Assembly: GCA_020639295.1 (NCBI GenBank)
Contig: JACKGY010000018.1
Coordinates: forward strand, 1 to 46,010
Direction of reading: 5' to 3'
DNA: 46,010 nucleotides
Source: Planctomycetota bacterium
Lineage (GTDB): Bacteria; Planctomycetota; GCA-002687715; DRQF01
Position 1 is the stretch's first letter; every line of letters begins with the position of its first letter. A program made the position numbers and the translations under genes. Positions 19,508 through 30,391 of the stretch are shown here, piece after piece. The notes below the pieces were generated by a model. The model had not been told where the DNA came from and searched no databases. It was given only the letters and a program-made list of their open reading frames with translations.

Positions 19508-21598
19508 TCACTGCGTGACCAGGACGACCGCGTTCGAGATGCTCGCGCCGCCCGTGCGCAGGACGACCGCCTGCATCGGGATCTGGAAGCCCGAGGGGAT
19601 GACCGGGGGCAGGGCCACCGCCAGCGAGAAGGTGCCGGTGATGCCGGTGTTCCAGATGAGGTTGAAGAGAGTCGGAGGAGCCTGCGTGCCGGTGCCGTCC
19701 GCGAGGACGACGAGCCCGTTCGGCAGACCGGTCATCGTGTTGAAGGAGCCGCCGATGTCGAACTGGCCGATGTTCGGATCGAGCGAGGTGTAGTCGGCCG
19801 CCAGGATGTTGAGCGGACCGCTCAGCATGATGATCGGCTGGTTGACCTCACCCGCGATCGAGATGTCCATCAGGCCCTGGGTCGGCACCGTGGCGTAGTG
19901 GGGGCCGTTCTCGTCGCCCACGTAGCCCACGAAGTGATCGTTGAGGTTGGTGGCGTTCGAGATGTCCATGATGGCGAAACCGGGGATGCCGCCCGAACCG
20001 GCGCTGATCATCGTCTGGTCGAGGATCCGGACGTGATCGACGAGCAGGCCCTCGCCGCCGGCATAGGTGCCGTTCGACTCGTGACGGATGACGATGCGGC
20101 AGTTGTTGGCGAGACCGATACCGTTGGGCACCGCCAGACCGGCGTTGATGAAGAAGTTGGCGTCGAAGTTGTACTCGAGGCGCGTCCAGGTATTGGCCGG
20201 GCCGATATCGGTGATGATGTCGGCGACCAGGTACTCCTTGAAGCCGTCGAGACCGGGAATGCCGGTGTTGACGTTGCCCTGGCTGTCGACCGAGTCACCC
20301 GTGGTGACGCCGTCCTGGAAGCAGATCAGGTCGTTGAAACCGGCGGTCTCGCCGCTGTGCTGCGCCCAGAGGACGAGCCGGAAACCGGCGCCACCGTTGA
20401 GCAGGAACATGTTCTCGGCGTCGACGTGCAGGACGATCTCCTGCATGCTGCTGAGGGCCGGGCCGACCGAGTCCAAGATGGCGACGGTGGGCTGCGACTG
20501 GGTGGCGTCGACGTAGCCGCCGGGAGCGCCGACGGTGCGCGGATCGACGGTGACGACCTGGGCGTTCGAGTTGCTGCGATTGACCTCCCAGCCGTTCAAG
20601 GCCGACATCGCGGTGCCGGTGTCGGGATCGGTCGCGCCCTCGAACTCCTCGGTGTAGACGTAGTTCTGCGGGATCGCCACGAGCGGCTCGGAGACCATGA
20701 TCGTGGTGATCGGCGAGACCGACATGCCACCGCAGGAGTCGACGATGGTGAGCTGGACGTCGTAGTTCACGACCGAGCCCGGGGTCGTTCCCGGGGGATT
20801 CGCGAACACGAAGGAGTCGTTGAACAGGGTGCTGGTGCTGATGCCCGGGTTGGCCGTGACATCGAAGTCCCAGGTGAGGGTGCTGAGCGAGCAATCGCCC
20901 TGCGAGGTGTTCGAGAACTTGACCAGGAGCGGCGTCGGCCCGGAGGTCACGTCGGCCGAGAAGCTGGCCACGGGGGGCAGCATGTCGGCGTCGGTGGTCG
21001 ACTCGAAGTTGTTCAGGTAGCTGGGCGACCAGTTGGCGGCGGTGGTCATGCTCCAGTCGTCCGCGCTGTCGGTGTCGATCAGGCTGTGACGGAGGAAGAC
21101 GTCACCGGTGTTGATGCCGGACTCGACACCCCACTTCGGGGCCGCCGGGCTGTTCCAGATGGTCGCGGTCATGCCGCTGTTCGACTTCAGGGCCTTCTCC
21201 GGGTTCGGATTGCCGAAGGCGAAGTAGTCGAGGCCGACACCGGTATTGTCGAGGATCGAGCAGGAACCGGGCGAGCCGGGCGACCAGGCGAGGGTCTGCG
21301 AAGTGAACTGGTAGGCGGGGGTACCGGCGGCCAGGGCCGGGAGGCCGGAGCCGGAGGCGTCGGTCCAGATCATCGACTGGCCGGGGGCGAGGATCGCCGA
21401 GGACGGCACGCCGTAGCCGAAGTAGTTCGAGGTTCCGAACCAGACCTGGTAGCCGGTCAGGGTCAACGTGGTGGTGCCGAAGTTCGTGTATTCCACGTAA
21501 TCGACGGCACCCGCACCGACCTCGTTGATCCGGATCTGGGCCGTGCCGAAGCTGGCCAGCATCGCGATCGCGACGAGGGTGAGCAAAGCTGTTCTCAT
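19508..21598 (-). CDS. Large secreted protein with lamin-tail-like and PKD-like domains
   Basis: A 696-residue exported protein. The signal peptide ends at GTA with Gln as the predicted +1 residue (position 21). Next comes a lamin-tail-like beta-sandwich (RINEVGAGAVDYVEYTNFG, GYQVWFG, LAPGQSM). A PKD-like Ig domain follows (PVASFSADVTSGPTPLLVKF, TWDFD). A long beta-rich region comes after that. The C-terminal module ends in VPSGFQIPMQAVVLR-like and SNAVVLV motifs, similar in style to the C-terminus of the secreted protein at 35371-37263. It has very little Lys/Arg and many Thr/Ser/Asn/Gly. No catalytic motif is visible. Surface adhesion or display is an inference. GGAGA precedes the chosen start. 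Confidence 0.78.
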   Translation of the reverse strand: MRTALLTLVAIAMLASFGTAQIRINEVGAGAVDYVEYTNFGTTTLTLTGYQVWFGTSNYFGYGVPSSAILAPGQSMIWTDASGSGLPALAAGTPAYQFTSQTLAWSPGSPGSCSILDNTGVGLDYFAFGNPNPEKALKSNSGMTATIWNSPAAPKWGVESGINTGDVFLRHSLIDTDSADDWSMTTAANWSPSYLNNFESTTDADMLPPVASFSADVTSGPTPLLVKFSNTSQGDCSLSTLTWDFDVTANPGISTSTLFNDSFVFANPPGTTPGSVVNYDVQLTIVDSCGGMSVSPITTIMVSEPLVAIPQNYVYTEEFEGATDPDTGTAMSALNGWEVNRSNSNAQVVTVDPRTVGAPGGYVDATQSQPTVAILDSVGPALSSMQEIVLHVDAENMFLLNGGAGFRLVLWAQHSGETAGFNDLICFQDGVTTGDSVDSQGNVNTGIPGLDGFKEYLVADIITDIGPANTWTRLEYNFDANFFINAGLAVPNGIGLANNCRIVIRHESNGTYAGGEGLLVDHVRILDQTMISAGSGGIPGFAIMDISNATNLNDHFVGYVGDENGPHYATVPTQGLMDISIAGEVNQPIIMLSGPLNILAADYTSLDPNIGQFDIGGSFNTMTGLPNGLVVLADGTGTQAPPTLFNLIWNTGITGTFSLAVALPPVIPSGFQIPMQAVVLRTGGASISNAVVLVTQ

Positions 21599-21841
21599 CG
21601 GGTTCTCCAGAGTTGTGCACCAAGATGTCGAACGAGACCTCGCGCGCGCGGGGGGCAAATGTCCCGGAACCACGGTTCAAAGTCCGAGGTGGATGGGATT
21701 GAAGATCAAACGAGCGGCGAATCTCGTCGCGGCCTCACGTGAAATGCCGCGAACCACCACGCTAATCCGGGGTGAGGGGCGGGTAAAGATGGAAGATCCG
21801 CAAAAGTGGGATTTCCCCCTTTGGTCCGGAAAAGCAAATAG

Positions 21842-22974
21842 TTAGCGACCAGCCTCTTGACCTGGGCGACTCGTCGGGGGGTCGGCGGGGCGAGAACTCG
21901 GGGCGGGGTCGTCGGGGCGTTTCAGGGGGATGGGGTCCACGACCGGAATCCAACCGGTCTCCGGGCCGATCTTGGGCAGCGGCGCGTCCTCCAGACCGGC
22001 GGGGATGAGCTTGCGATAGGCCTCGAGCTTGGCCTCCGCCCGGCGGGCGAACTCCGGGGCGGGCTTCTTGTCGTGGAGGAAGTGCTTGAGGGCCGAGGCG
22101 CCATCCCGCGCCGCGGCCTTCTCCGGGATCTTGTCGAGCAGGTCGAGCGAGCGCCGCCAACGATCCTGGTCGTCGCCGCGGAACTGGAAGAGGGCCTCCA
22201 TCAGTTCCTGCTGGCTGTAGATGTTCCGCTGGATGCAGAAGGCCTTCACCGCCTTGGCGACCGCCTCGTCGCCGTCGACCCGGAGGTTGAGCAGCACGCC
22301 GAAGTGGCGCTCGAGTTCGTCGGTATCGTAGTAGGACACCTGACGCAGGGCCTCCAGGCGGCGCTCGCGGCTGGGTCCACGCGCGAGCATGCGCAAGATC
22401 GACTGCAGTGACTCGATCCGGTCAGCGCCCTTCTCCATCGGGACTTCGTCGAGGATGAGCGCCTTCTCCTCCCTCCCCTTCCAGGGACCGAGGTCGATCA
22501 GCGGGTAGATGAGCAGCTTGGTACCGTCGATGATGCTCACCAGGGCGTAGGGCAGCCGCTCGGGCCCGAAATCGAAACCGCGGGCGACGAGTTCCCTGAG
22601 CGTGGCCGCCTCGATGCCCTTGATCGCGGTCGCGACCCTGATCCTGCGGCCGCCGACCAGGCTGAAGCGATGCTCGACCCAGTCGTTGCCCCGGCTCTTC
22701 GTGACCTCGGAGCCCTCGTAGACGTAGCGCCCGCGCGGCACCATGTCGCCGAAGATCTCCTTGTCGATGTTGGCGTCGTCGATGATGCGGGACCGGAGGC
22801 TCAGGGCCGGGATCTGCCCCTTCCTGGCCTCGAGCCGCAGGAACAGCTTGCGGATGCCGTTGTTCAGCCCGGCGCGGAGGTCGAGGTCGTCACCTTGCCA
22901 GAGGTCGGTCTGGGCACCGAGCGGCAGGACGAGGACCAGAACGAGGAGGGCAAACGACGATCTCGCCAGGCTGG

Positions 22975-22978
<4 letters not shown>
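21842..22978 (-). CDS. Secreted protein of unknown function, helical C-terminal half
   Basis: A 378-residue exported protein with a signal peptide ending LGA and Gln at +1 (position 23). The first half mixes strands and helices with no known motif. The second half is helical with HEAT-like character. The tail is Pro/Ser/Arg-rich and probably disordered. Its ATG overlaps the stop of the bcp-type peroxiredoxin gene by four bases (ATGA), so it is translationally coupled to that gene. The coupling hints at a link with oxidative stress, but no function can be assigned. Confidence 0.7.
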
Positions 22979-23448
<470 letters not shown>

Positions 23449-23469
23449 GCGTCGTCTCCTGTTCCGGGG

Positions 23470-23475
23470 AGTATA
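23470..23475 (-). promoter_or_regulatory. Candidate -10 element for the peroxiredoxin gene
   Basis: TATACT on the minus strand (5 of 6 to TATAAT) lies 21 bases upstream of the bcp ATG. No good -35 element is found 16-18 bases further up, so transcription may need an activator. Confidence 0.4.
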
Positions 23476-23515
23476 GTCGATCGCCCTCCCTGCAGAAAAT
23501 CCCCAGAGCGCCCGA

Positions 23516-23543
23516 CAGGCATGCGGGGAATCACGCATGCCTG
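23516..23543. promoter_or_regulatory. Perfect 10-bp inverted repeat, possible shared operator
   Basis: CAGGCATGCG and CGCATGCCTG are separated by eight bases. The repeat lies between the divergent bcp and hemerythrin/hemN transcription units, about 40 bases upstream of the bcp -10 candidate. The symmetry and position fit a dimeric regulator binding site. A hairpin function is less likely because no gene ends here. Confidence 0.45.
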
Positions 23544-23698
23544 GGGCGGCCTTCCGCGCCATCGAATGCCCGGGAAGGCTCGAGCCCCATGACGGGCTGG
23601 CAAGCGCTCCCATTTTCGCCTGCATCGTGGTCTCGGTGGGCATTGGCACGGGATGTGTTCACGTTCCCGCTCAATCGAGGTCCGGACCGGGACGACGG

Positions 23699-24310
23699 AT
23701 GACGCAGGGATCACAGGGTGACGGCGGGCGCAAGGGACGGGGGCCGCGCTCCAGCCCCGGCCCGACCTTGTCGCCGAGCGTCGACCTCGATCGCAACCTG
23801 CCCCTCGAACACCCCTTGCGACTCTTCCTGGCGGAACACGCCTTGATGCGCCGCCTGGCGGACGAGCTCGACGAGTACTGCAGCCGCCTGGCCCGGAACC
23901 GGGGCAACCGGATCGAGAACCTGGCCAAGATCCGCGGCCTCGCTCTCGAGCTCCAGTCCGCCAGCCGCGCCCACCACCGGCGCGAGGAGGAGGCCCTCTT
24001 CGGCCAGCTCCGCGCTCGCGGCGTCCATGGCCCTCCCGACGTCCTCGAGACCGAGCACGACGACTTCGACCAGCTGGAGGCCGATCTCGTGCGCCTCGCC
24101 GCGGAACTCCAGCTCGCGCCCCAGGCCGACCCCACCGCCCTCTTCCAGGCGGCCTCGAGCCTGATCGCCCTGTCGCGCAGCCACATCCATCGCGAGAACG
24201 AGGTCCTCTTCCCCATGGTGCTGGAGCTGTTCACGCGGGACGGAATCTGGGACGAGGTGCAACGCGTATCGGATACCATTCCCAGCAGCACCTCGGAGGA
24301 CGAGTCGTGA
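23699..24310 (+). CDS. Hemerythrin-like HHE-domain protein
   Basis: A 203-residue cytosolic protein. After about 30 polar residues there is a four-helix HHE-type domain with histidines and acids in the expected places: LAEHALMRRL, AHHRREEEALF, ETEHDDFDQLE and RSHIHRENEVLFPM. The family binds a di-iron centre and reacts with oxygen or nitric oxide. The start at 23699 is the best of several and has a weak ribosome binding site. The stop overlaps the GTG start of hemN by four bases, so the two are made together. That suggests it senses or buffers oxygen for the oxygen-labile HemN, which is inference. Confidence 0.82.
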   Translation: MTQGSQGDGGRKGRGPRSSPGPTLSPSVDLDRNLPLEHPLRLFLAEHALMRRLADELDEYCSRLARNRGNRIENLAKIRGLALELQSASRAHHRREEEALFGQLRARGVHGPPDVLETEHDDFDQLEADLVRLAAELQLAPQADPTALFQAASSLIALSRSHIHRENEVLFPMVLELFTRDGIWDEVQRVSDTIPSSTSEDES

Positions 24311-25689
24311 CCAGCGAAGGCAAGAAGCTCTGGGGATTCGATCCCGACCTCATCCGTCGCCACGACCGGGCGGGGCCGCGCTACACCTCCTATCCCGCCT
24401 CGCCCTTCTTCACCGCGGCGGTGGGCGAGGCCGACCTCGTCCGGGTCCTCGGGGCGCGCGCTCCGACGCCGATCTCGCTCTACGTCCACCTTCCTTTCTG
24501 TCCCCAGCTCTGCTGGTACTGCGGCTGCCACAAGGTGATCAGCCGTGACCCCAAGCGGATCGATCGCTACCTGGACGACGTCGAACGCGAACTCGACCTG
24601 CAGCGCGCGGCGGCCGGCCAGGCCCTGAGCGTGGCGCAGCTCCACTGGGGCGGCGGCTCGCCGAGCGCCCTCGACGACGACCAGGCCACGCGACTCATGC
24701 GCGCCATCGCCGATCGTTTCCCCATCGCCGAAGGCGCCGAGTGCTCGATCGAGGGCGATCCGCGCCAGCTCTCGCCGGCCCGGCTCGCCGTCTACCGCGA
24801 GATCGGCTTCAATCGGCTTTCCCTGGGTCTGCAGGACTTCGATCGCAAGGTCCAGGAGACGGTCAACCGGGTCCAGGACGACGAGGCGACGCTCGAGTTG
24901 ATCGCCGCCGGTCGCGAGCTGGGCTTCGGCTCGATCTCGGTCGACCTGATCTACGGTCTGCCCTTCCAGACCACCGAGACCTTCGATCGCACCCTGGCCC
25001 GCGTCCTCGAGGCCAGGCCCGACCGCCTGTCGATCTTCAACTACGCCCACCTCCCGGCCCTGTTCCCGGCCCAGAAGCTCCTGCCCGAGGAGCACATGCC
25101 GGGCCCCGAGACCAAGCTGGCCATCTTCGGCAATGCCCTGGAGCGGCTGGCCGGATCGGGCTACGCCCACATCGGCATGGACCACTTCGCCCGCCGCGAG
25201 GATGAACTGGCCCGGGCGGCCGAGACCGGCGGGCTACGCCGGAACTTCCAGGGTTACTCCACCCATGCCGGCCTCGACATGCTCGCCTTCGGCGTGTCGG
25301 CGATCGCCCAGATCGGGGCGGTCTACCTGCAGAACACGAAGAGCCTGCTCGAGTACCGCGAGAGCCTCGCCGCCGGCCGGTTGCCGATCGAGCGCGGCCT
25401 CGTCCTCGACGAGGACGACCGGCTCCGTGGCCGCGTGATCATGGACCTCATGTGCACGAACCACGTCGACCTGCGCGAGGTCGAGCGGGACTTCGGGATC
25501 GACTTCGCCGAGCACTTCGCTCCCGAGATGGAGGAACTGCAGGGCTTCGTCCCCGACGACCTGATCGAGATCCATGCCGACCGCATCGAGGTCCTGCCGG
25601 CCGGTCGGTTCCTGGTCCGGAACGTGGCCCGGGTCTTCGACGCCCGGCTGCGCCGGAGCCGGGAGCAGCGTTTCTCGCGGGTGATCTGA
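24307..25689 (+). CDS. hemN: Oxygen-independent coproporphyrinogen III dehydrogenase
   Basis: A 460-residue radical-SAM enzyme of heme biosynthesis that converts coproporphyrinogen III to protoporphyrinogen IX without oxygen. It shows the [4Fe-4S] motif CxxxCxxC with C65, C69 and C72 (FCPQLCWYCGC), the SAM-binding HWGGGSP loop and typical HemN blocks (GLQDFDRKVQETVNR, YGLPFQT). The N-terminal RYTSYP motif marks true HemN and not the HemW branch. Translation starts at GTG with a GGAGG box seven bases before it. The start overlaps the hemerythrin-like gene (GTGA). Confidence 0.94.
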   Translation: MTSEGKKLWGFDPDLIRRHDRAGPRYTSYPASPFFTAAVGEADLVRVLGARAPTPISLYVHLPFCPQLCWYCGCHKVISRDPKRIDRYLDDVERELDLQRAAAGQALSVAQLHWGGGSPSALDDDQATRLMRAIADRFPIAEGAECSIEGDPRQLSPARLAVYREIGFNRLSLGLQDFDRKVQETVNRVQDDEATLELIAAGRELGFGSISVDLIYGLPFQTTETFDRTLARVLEARPDRLSIFNYAHLPALFPAQKLLPEEHMPGPETKLAIFGNALERLAGSGYAHIGMDHFARREDELARAAETGGLRRNFQGYSTHAGLDMLAFGVSAIAQIGAVYLQNTKSLLEYRESLAAGRLPIERGLVLDEDDRLRGRVIMDLMCTNHVDLREVERDFGIDFAEHFAPEMEELQGFVPDDLIEIHADRIEVLPAGRFLVRNVARVFDARLRRSREQRFSRVI

Positions 25690-25840
25690 GCCCCATCCTC
25701 GCCGGCCACGGGCTTTTTTGCCCCCGGCCGGCCCCTTCGCTCGTAACCAGGAAGGCGCTACCTTCATGCCCGGGCCACCCGATCAGGGTGCCGCCCCCGA
25801 ACCATTCCGCCCGCGCCGGGCCACGACCAAGGAAGTCAAG

Positions 25841-26722
25841 ATGAAGCAGATGTTCCTCCTCGCCCTCCTCTGCCTGTCGGGGCTCGCCCTCGGACAGGAC
25901 CCGCAGCCCGCGACCGACGCGCCCGCGGCGAAGCCGGCCAAGAATCCGGTCGTCGTCATCGAGACCTCGATGGGCACGATCGTGGCCGAGCTCTTCGCCG
26001 ACGCCGCCCCGAAGACGGTCGAGAACTTCATCGGCCTGGCCGAGGGCACCAAGGAGTGGAACGACCTCAAGGCCGGCAAGAAGGTCAAGCAGCCCTTCTA
26101 CGACGGCCTGATCTTCCACCGGGTGATCAAGAACTTCATGATCCAGGGCGGCTGCCCCAACGGCCGGGGCGACGGCGGCCCGGGCTACCAGTTCGCCGAC
26201 GAGTTCAACTTCGAGAAGCTCGGCCTCGACAAGGAGATGGCGGTCGATGCCGAGGGCAAGCCGAATCCCCTCGCCGGCCAGGAGATCCGCCTCGGCGTCC
26301 GCAAGGTCGCCGGCAAGCTCGGCATCAGCAACGATCAGCAGCTCCAGGCCCGCCTCCAGGAGGTCATCGCCGAGCTGCGGAAGATGCCGGTGAGCGAGCT
26401 GCTCGTGGCGTCCGGGCGGAAGGACGATCGCGACCTGCCGGCCTGCCACGCGCCGAAGCGCGGCTATCTCGCGATGGCCAACTCCGGCCCGAACACCAAC
26501 GGCTCCCAGTTCTTCATCAACCTGATCGACACGCCCTGGCTCACCGGCCGTCACACCGTCTTCGGCAAGGTGATCGAGGGCATGGACATCGTCGACAAGA
26601 TCGGCATGGTCACGACCGCCGCCGAGGACAAGCCGGCCGAGGACGTGGTGATCAAGTCGATCCGGGTCAAGAAGGACGAGAAGGCCGAGGAAGCCGACGC
26701 GACCCCGACCGAGGACAAATAG
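25841..26722 (+). CDS. Secreted cyclophilin-type peptidyl-prolyl isomerase with an insertion
   Basis: A 293-residue exported protein. The signal peptide ends ALG with Gln at +1 (position 19), followed by an Ala/Pro-rich linker. The cyclophilin fold is split: the first part has the active-site block FHRVIKNFMIQGG, and the second has LAMANSGPNTNGSQFFI and TGRHTVFGKV. Between them lies an insertion of about 75 residues, charged and helical (LGISNDQQLQARLQEVIAEL). The enzyme should catalyse proline cis-trans isomerisation outside the cytoplasm. The C-terminus is acidic and lysine-rich. AAGGAA precedes the chosen start. Confidence 0.9.
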   Translation: MKQMFLLALLCLSGLALGQDPQPATDAPAAKPAKNPVVVIETSMGTIVAELFADAAPKTVENFIGLAEGTKEWNDLKAGKKVKQPFYDGLIFHRVIKNFMIQGGCPNGRGDGGPGYQFADEFNFEKLGLDKEMAVDAEGKPNPLAGQEIRLGVRKVAGKLGISNDQQLQARLQEVIAELRKMPVSELLVASGRKDDRDLPACHAPKRGYLAMANSGPNTNGSQFFINLIDTPWLTGRHTVFGKVIEGMDIVDKIGMVTTAAEDKPAEDVVIKSIRVKKDEKAEEADATPTEDK

Positions 26723-26751
26723 TCCCGGCCGGAAACGACTCCAGCGGATCC

Positions 26752-26786
26752 AGGACGACCTCGACGCCCGCCGTCGAGGTCGTTCT
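26752..26786 (+). terminator. Rho-independent terminator of the cyclophilin gene
   Basis: A perfect 12-bp stem ACGACCTCGACG / CGTCGAGGTCGT with a five-base loop, extendable by three pairs, followed by TCGTTCT. It separates the plus-strand cyclophilin gene from the convergent archaemetzincin operon. Confidence 0.75.
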
Positions 26787-26806
26787 CGTTCTGCCCTTCG
26801 GCGCTC

Positions 26807-27365
26807 TCAGAGGGCGGGGGCGAACAACCGCGAGACGACGCTCCCGCAGTCCGCGCAGTACTCCGCTCCGCGCAGATCGAGGGCCTCGACGTCGGGGCTG
26901 AAATGCATGAGGCAGTCGGGATCGAGACAGTGCTGGAGGCCGGCGCTGTGCCCCATCTCGTGGCGGATCTCCTTGATGGCGCGATCGACCAGGATCGCCT
27001 CCTCGGGCGGCAGGCCGTAGAAGCGCGGGTCGAGCCGGGCCAGGGAGACGAGCACCGCCGAGCCGTCCAGGCGGGCCCGGCCGAAGAAGTAGGAGAAGAT
27101 CCGGTTGCCGATGTCCTCGGCGCAGAGGCAGACCAGGAGGGCATCGTCCGCGCGCGGCACGCCCTCGACCTGTTGCAGGAGTTTGTCGGCATCGAGCTGG
27201 TCGCGCCCGGGGACCCGCGGTGGCTCGGCGATGCTGGCGCCCTCGTGATGACCGCAGGGCACCGGCAGGCGGACGCTCAGTTCACGCATGAGCGCCCGGA
27301 GCAGGGCCTCGCTCGATTCGCCGAGCGCCATGACCCGGACGATCCGAACGCGGCCCGCCCCGGCT

Positions 27366-27376
<11 letters not shown>
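26807..27376 (-). CDS. Archaemetzincin-family (M54) metalloprotease
   Basis: A 189-residue protein. The zinc-binding metzincin motif HExxHxxGxxH is complete (H139, E140, H143, G146, H149). It is followed at once by the family-specific cysteines C150 and C155, the Met-turn M157 and a final C174-x2-C177 pair, which in archaemetzincins bind a second, structural zinc. No signal peptide is present. M54 enzymes are common in archaea and vertebrates and patchy in bacteria, and their physiological substrates are poorly known. The start at 27376 is fixed by the family N-terminus and overlaps the 3' end of the sigma-54 regulator gene by 11 bases. It is the last gene of a six-gene redox/two-component operon. 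The ribosome binding site is weak, consistent with coupled translation. Confidence 0.88.
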
Positions 27377-28732
<1,356 letters not shown>

Positions 28733-28736
<4 letters not shown>

Positions 28737-30373
28737 CGATCGCTTCCTCCGGGCACGAACTCACCCTGGTCGGGGCGGATCGGCGCTTCCCTGGGCAGGT
28801 GAATCATGAAGGTCGTGCCCTCGCCCTGGGTCGAGGCCACCTTGATGCTGCCGCCGTGCTTCTCGACGATCCCGTAGGCCACGGCCAGGCCGAGGCCGAC
28901 GCCGTGCCCTTCACTCTTGGTGGTGAAGAAGGGCTCGAAGATGGTCTCGAGCAGATCCGGCGGGATCCCGATGCCGCTGTCGGCGATCGAGATCATGACC
29001 TCTTCCTCGTCCGGGAGCCAGGTGGCCGCGAGCCGCAGGGTACCACCTTCCGGCATGGCCTCGATGGCGTTCATGGTGATGTCGATCACGACCTGCTGGA
29101 TCTGGGCGGCATCGCAGACGATCGGGGGCAGGGCCTCGGGCAGGTCGACGTCGATGGCGACGTCCTGCAGTTCGGCCTGGTGATGCACGAGCAGGGCGCA
29201 GCGTTCGATGATCGGCCCGACGTCCCGTTCGGCGAAATGAGCGGTCGGGGCCCGGCTGAACAACAGGAGGTTCTGCACGATGCGGCCGCAGCGGGCGCTC
29301 TCCTCCTCCACCATCTTCAGGATCCGCAGGGTATCGGCGGGGTCGACTTCCTGCGGCTCCTCCGTCTGCTTCTCCATCCGTCGGCGCAGGAGCCGCGCGT
29401 AGGTGGTGATGCCCGCCAGCGGGTTGTTGATCTCGTGGGCGACCACCGCGGAGAGCTTGCCGAGCGAGGCCATCTTCTCGACCAGCATCATCCGTCGATA
29501 GGCCTCGTGCAGCTCGTTGGTCTTGTCCTCGACCCGGACCTCGAGGTCCTGATTGAGTCGCTCGAGTTCCTGGCGCGTGCTCGAGAGTTCCTCGAGCATG
29601 TTGTTCCAGCGGTCGGCCATCTGGCCCATCTCGTCGCGGGAGACGACCGGCATGCGGGCCCGGAAGTCACCGGTGGCCACCTGGTCCGCGGCGACGCTCA
29701 GCCGGTTCACCGGCCGGATCACCAGGCGCCACATCAACAGGACGAGGGCCGCGGTGGCAGCGAGGAGGGTGACGCCGAAGCCGATGCCGAGGCTCACCTC
29801 CGACTCGTGGATCTGCTCGTCGATCGCCTTGAGCGGGAAGACCACCTCGATACCGCCGAGGTAGGGTTCCTCGCCGACCGGCCGATGGCAGGCGGCGCAG
29901 TCGGCCTCGTTCTCCACCGGCAGGACGATGCTGAGAACCCGCTCACCGGCGTCGTTGCGACGGAAGACCTGGCTCTCGATCGGACCGTTCTCACCCAGGC
30001 TCTCCTCCCGCTTCAGCCGGGTCTCGAGATCGGCGGGATCGGTCGCCCGTTTGATCACGCCCCGGCCATCGAAGATGCGGATCGCGGAGATGCCCTTCTG
30101 CAGGCCGATGTCGCGGAGGATGCGGTTGAGCTGGTCGGCCTGGTTGAGCAGCATCGCGTCGCGGGTCGAGCGACGGATGGTATCGGCGCAGCGGGTGGCG
30201 CTGACCTCGAGCTGTCGCTCCAGGTGGTCCCGCTGCTGCCTCAGGTTGACCCAGCCCGCCGCCACGAGGATCAAGGTCAGGGGCAGGCAGAGTGCGAAGA
30301 CAATGCGGAAGGCCAGGCCTCGCCACCATGGGCGAGGCCTGGCCTTGGAGTCGCTGCGCGATAGTCCGCTCAT
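28733..30373 (-). CDS. Transmembrane sensor histidine kinase with an extracytoplasmic CxxCH heme motif
   Basis: A 546-residue kinase: TM1 (about 22-43), an extracytoplasmic sensor (44-193), TM2 (194-216), HAMP (217-270), a coiled-coil linker, a DHp domain with phosphorylated H313 (VVAHEINNPLAG), and an ATPase domain with N435 (N box), DSGIGI and GHGVGLGLAV. The sensor contains C159-A-A-C162-H163, the covalent attachment motif of c-type heme, close to TM2. The kinase may therefore read extracytoplasmic redox state or a gas through heme, which is inferred from the motif. It overlaps the regulator gene by four bases and starts 18 bases after the NrfD-like gene. The ribosome binding site is weak. 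Confidence 0.93.
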
Positions 30374-30391
30374 CGAGTCTCTCGCCGGGGT

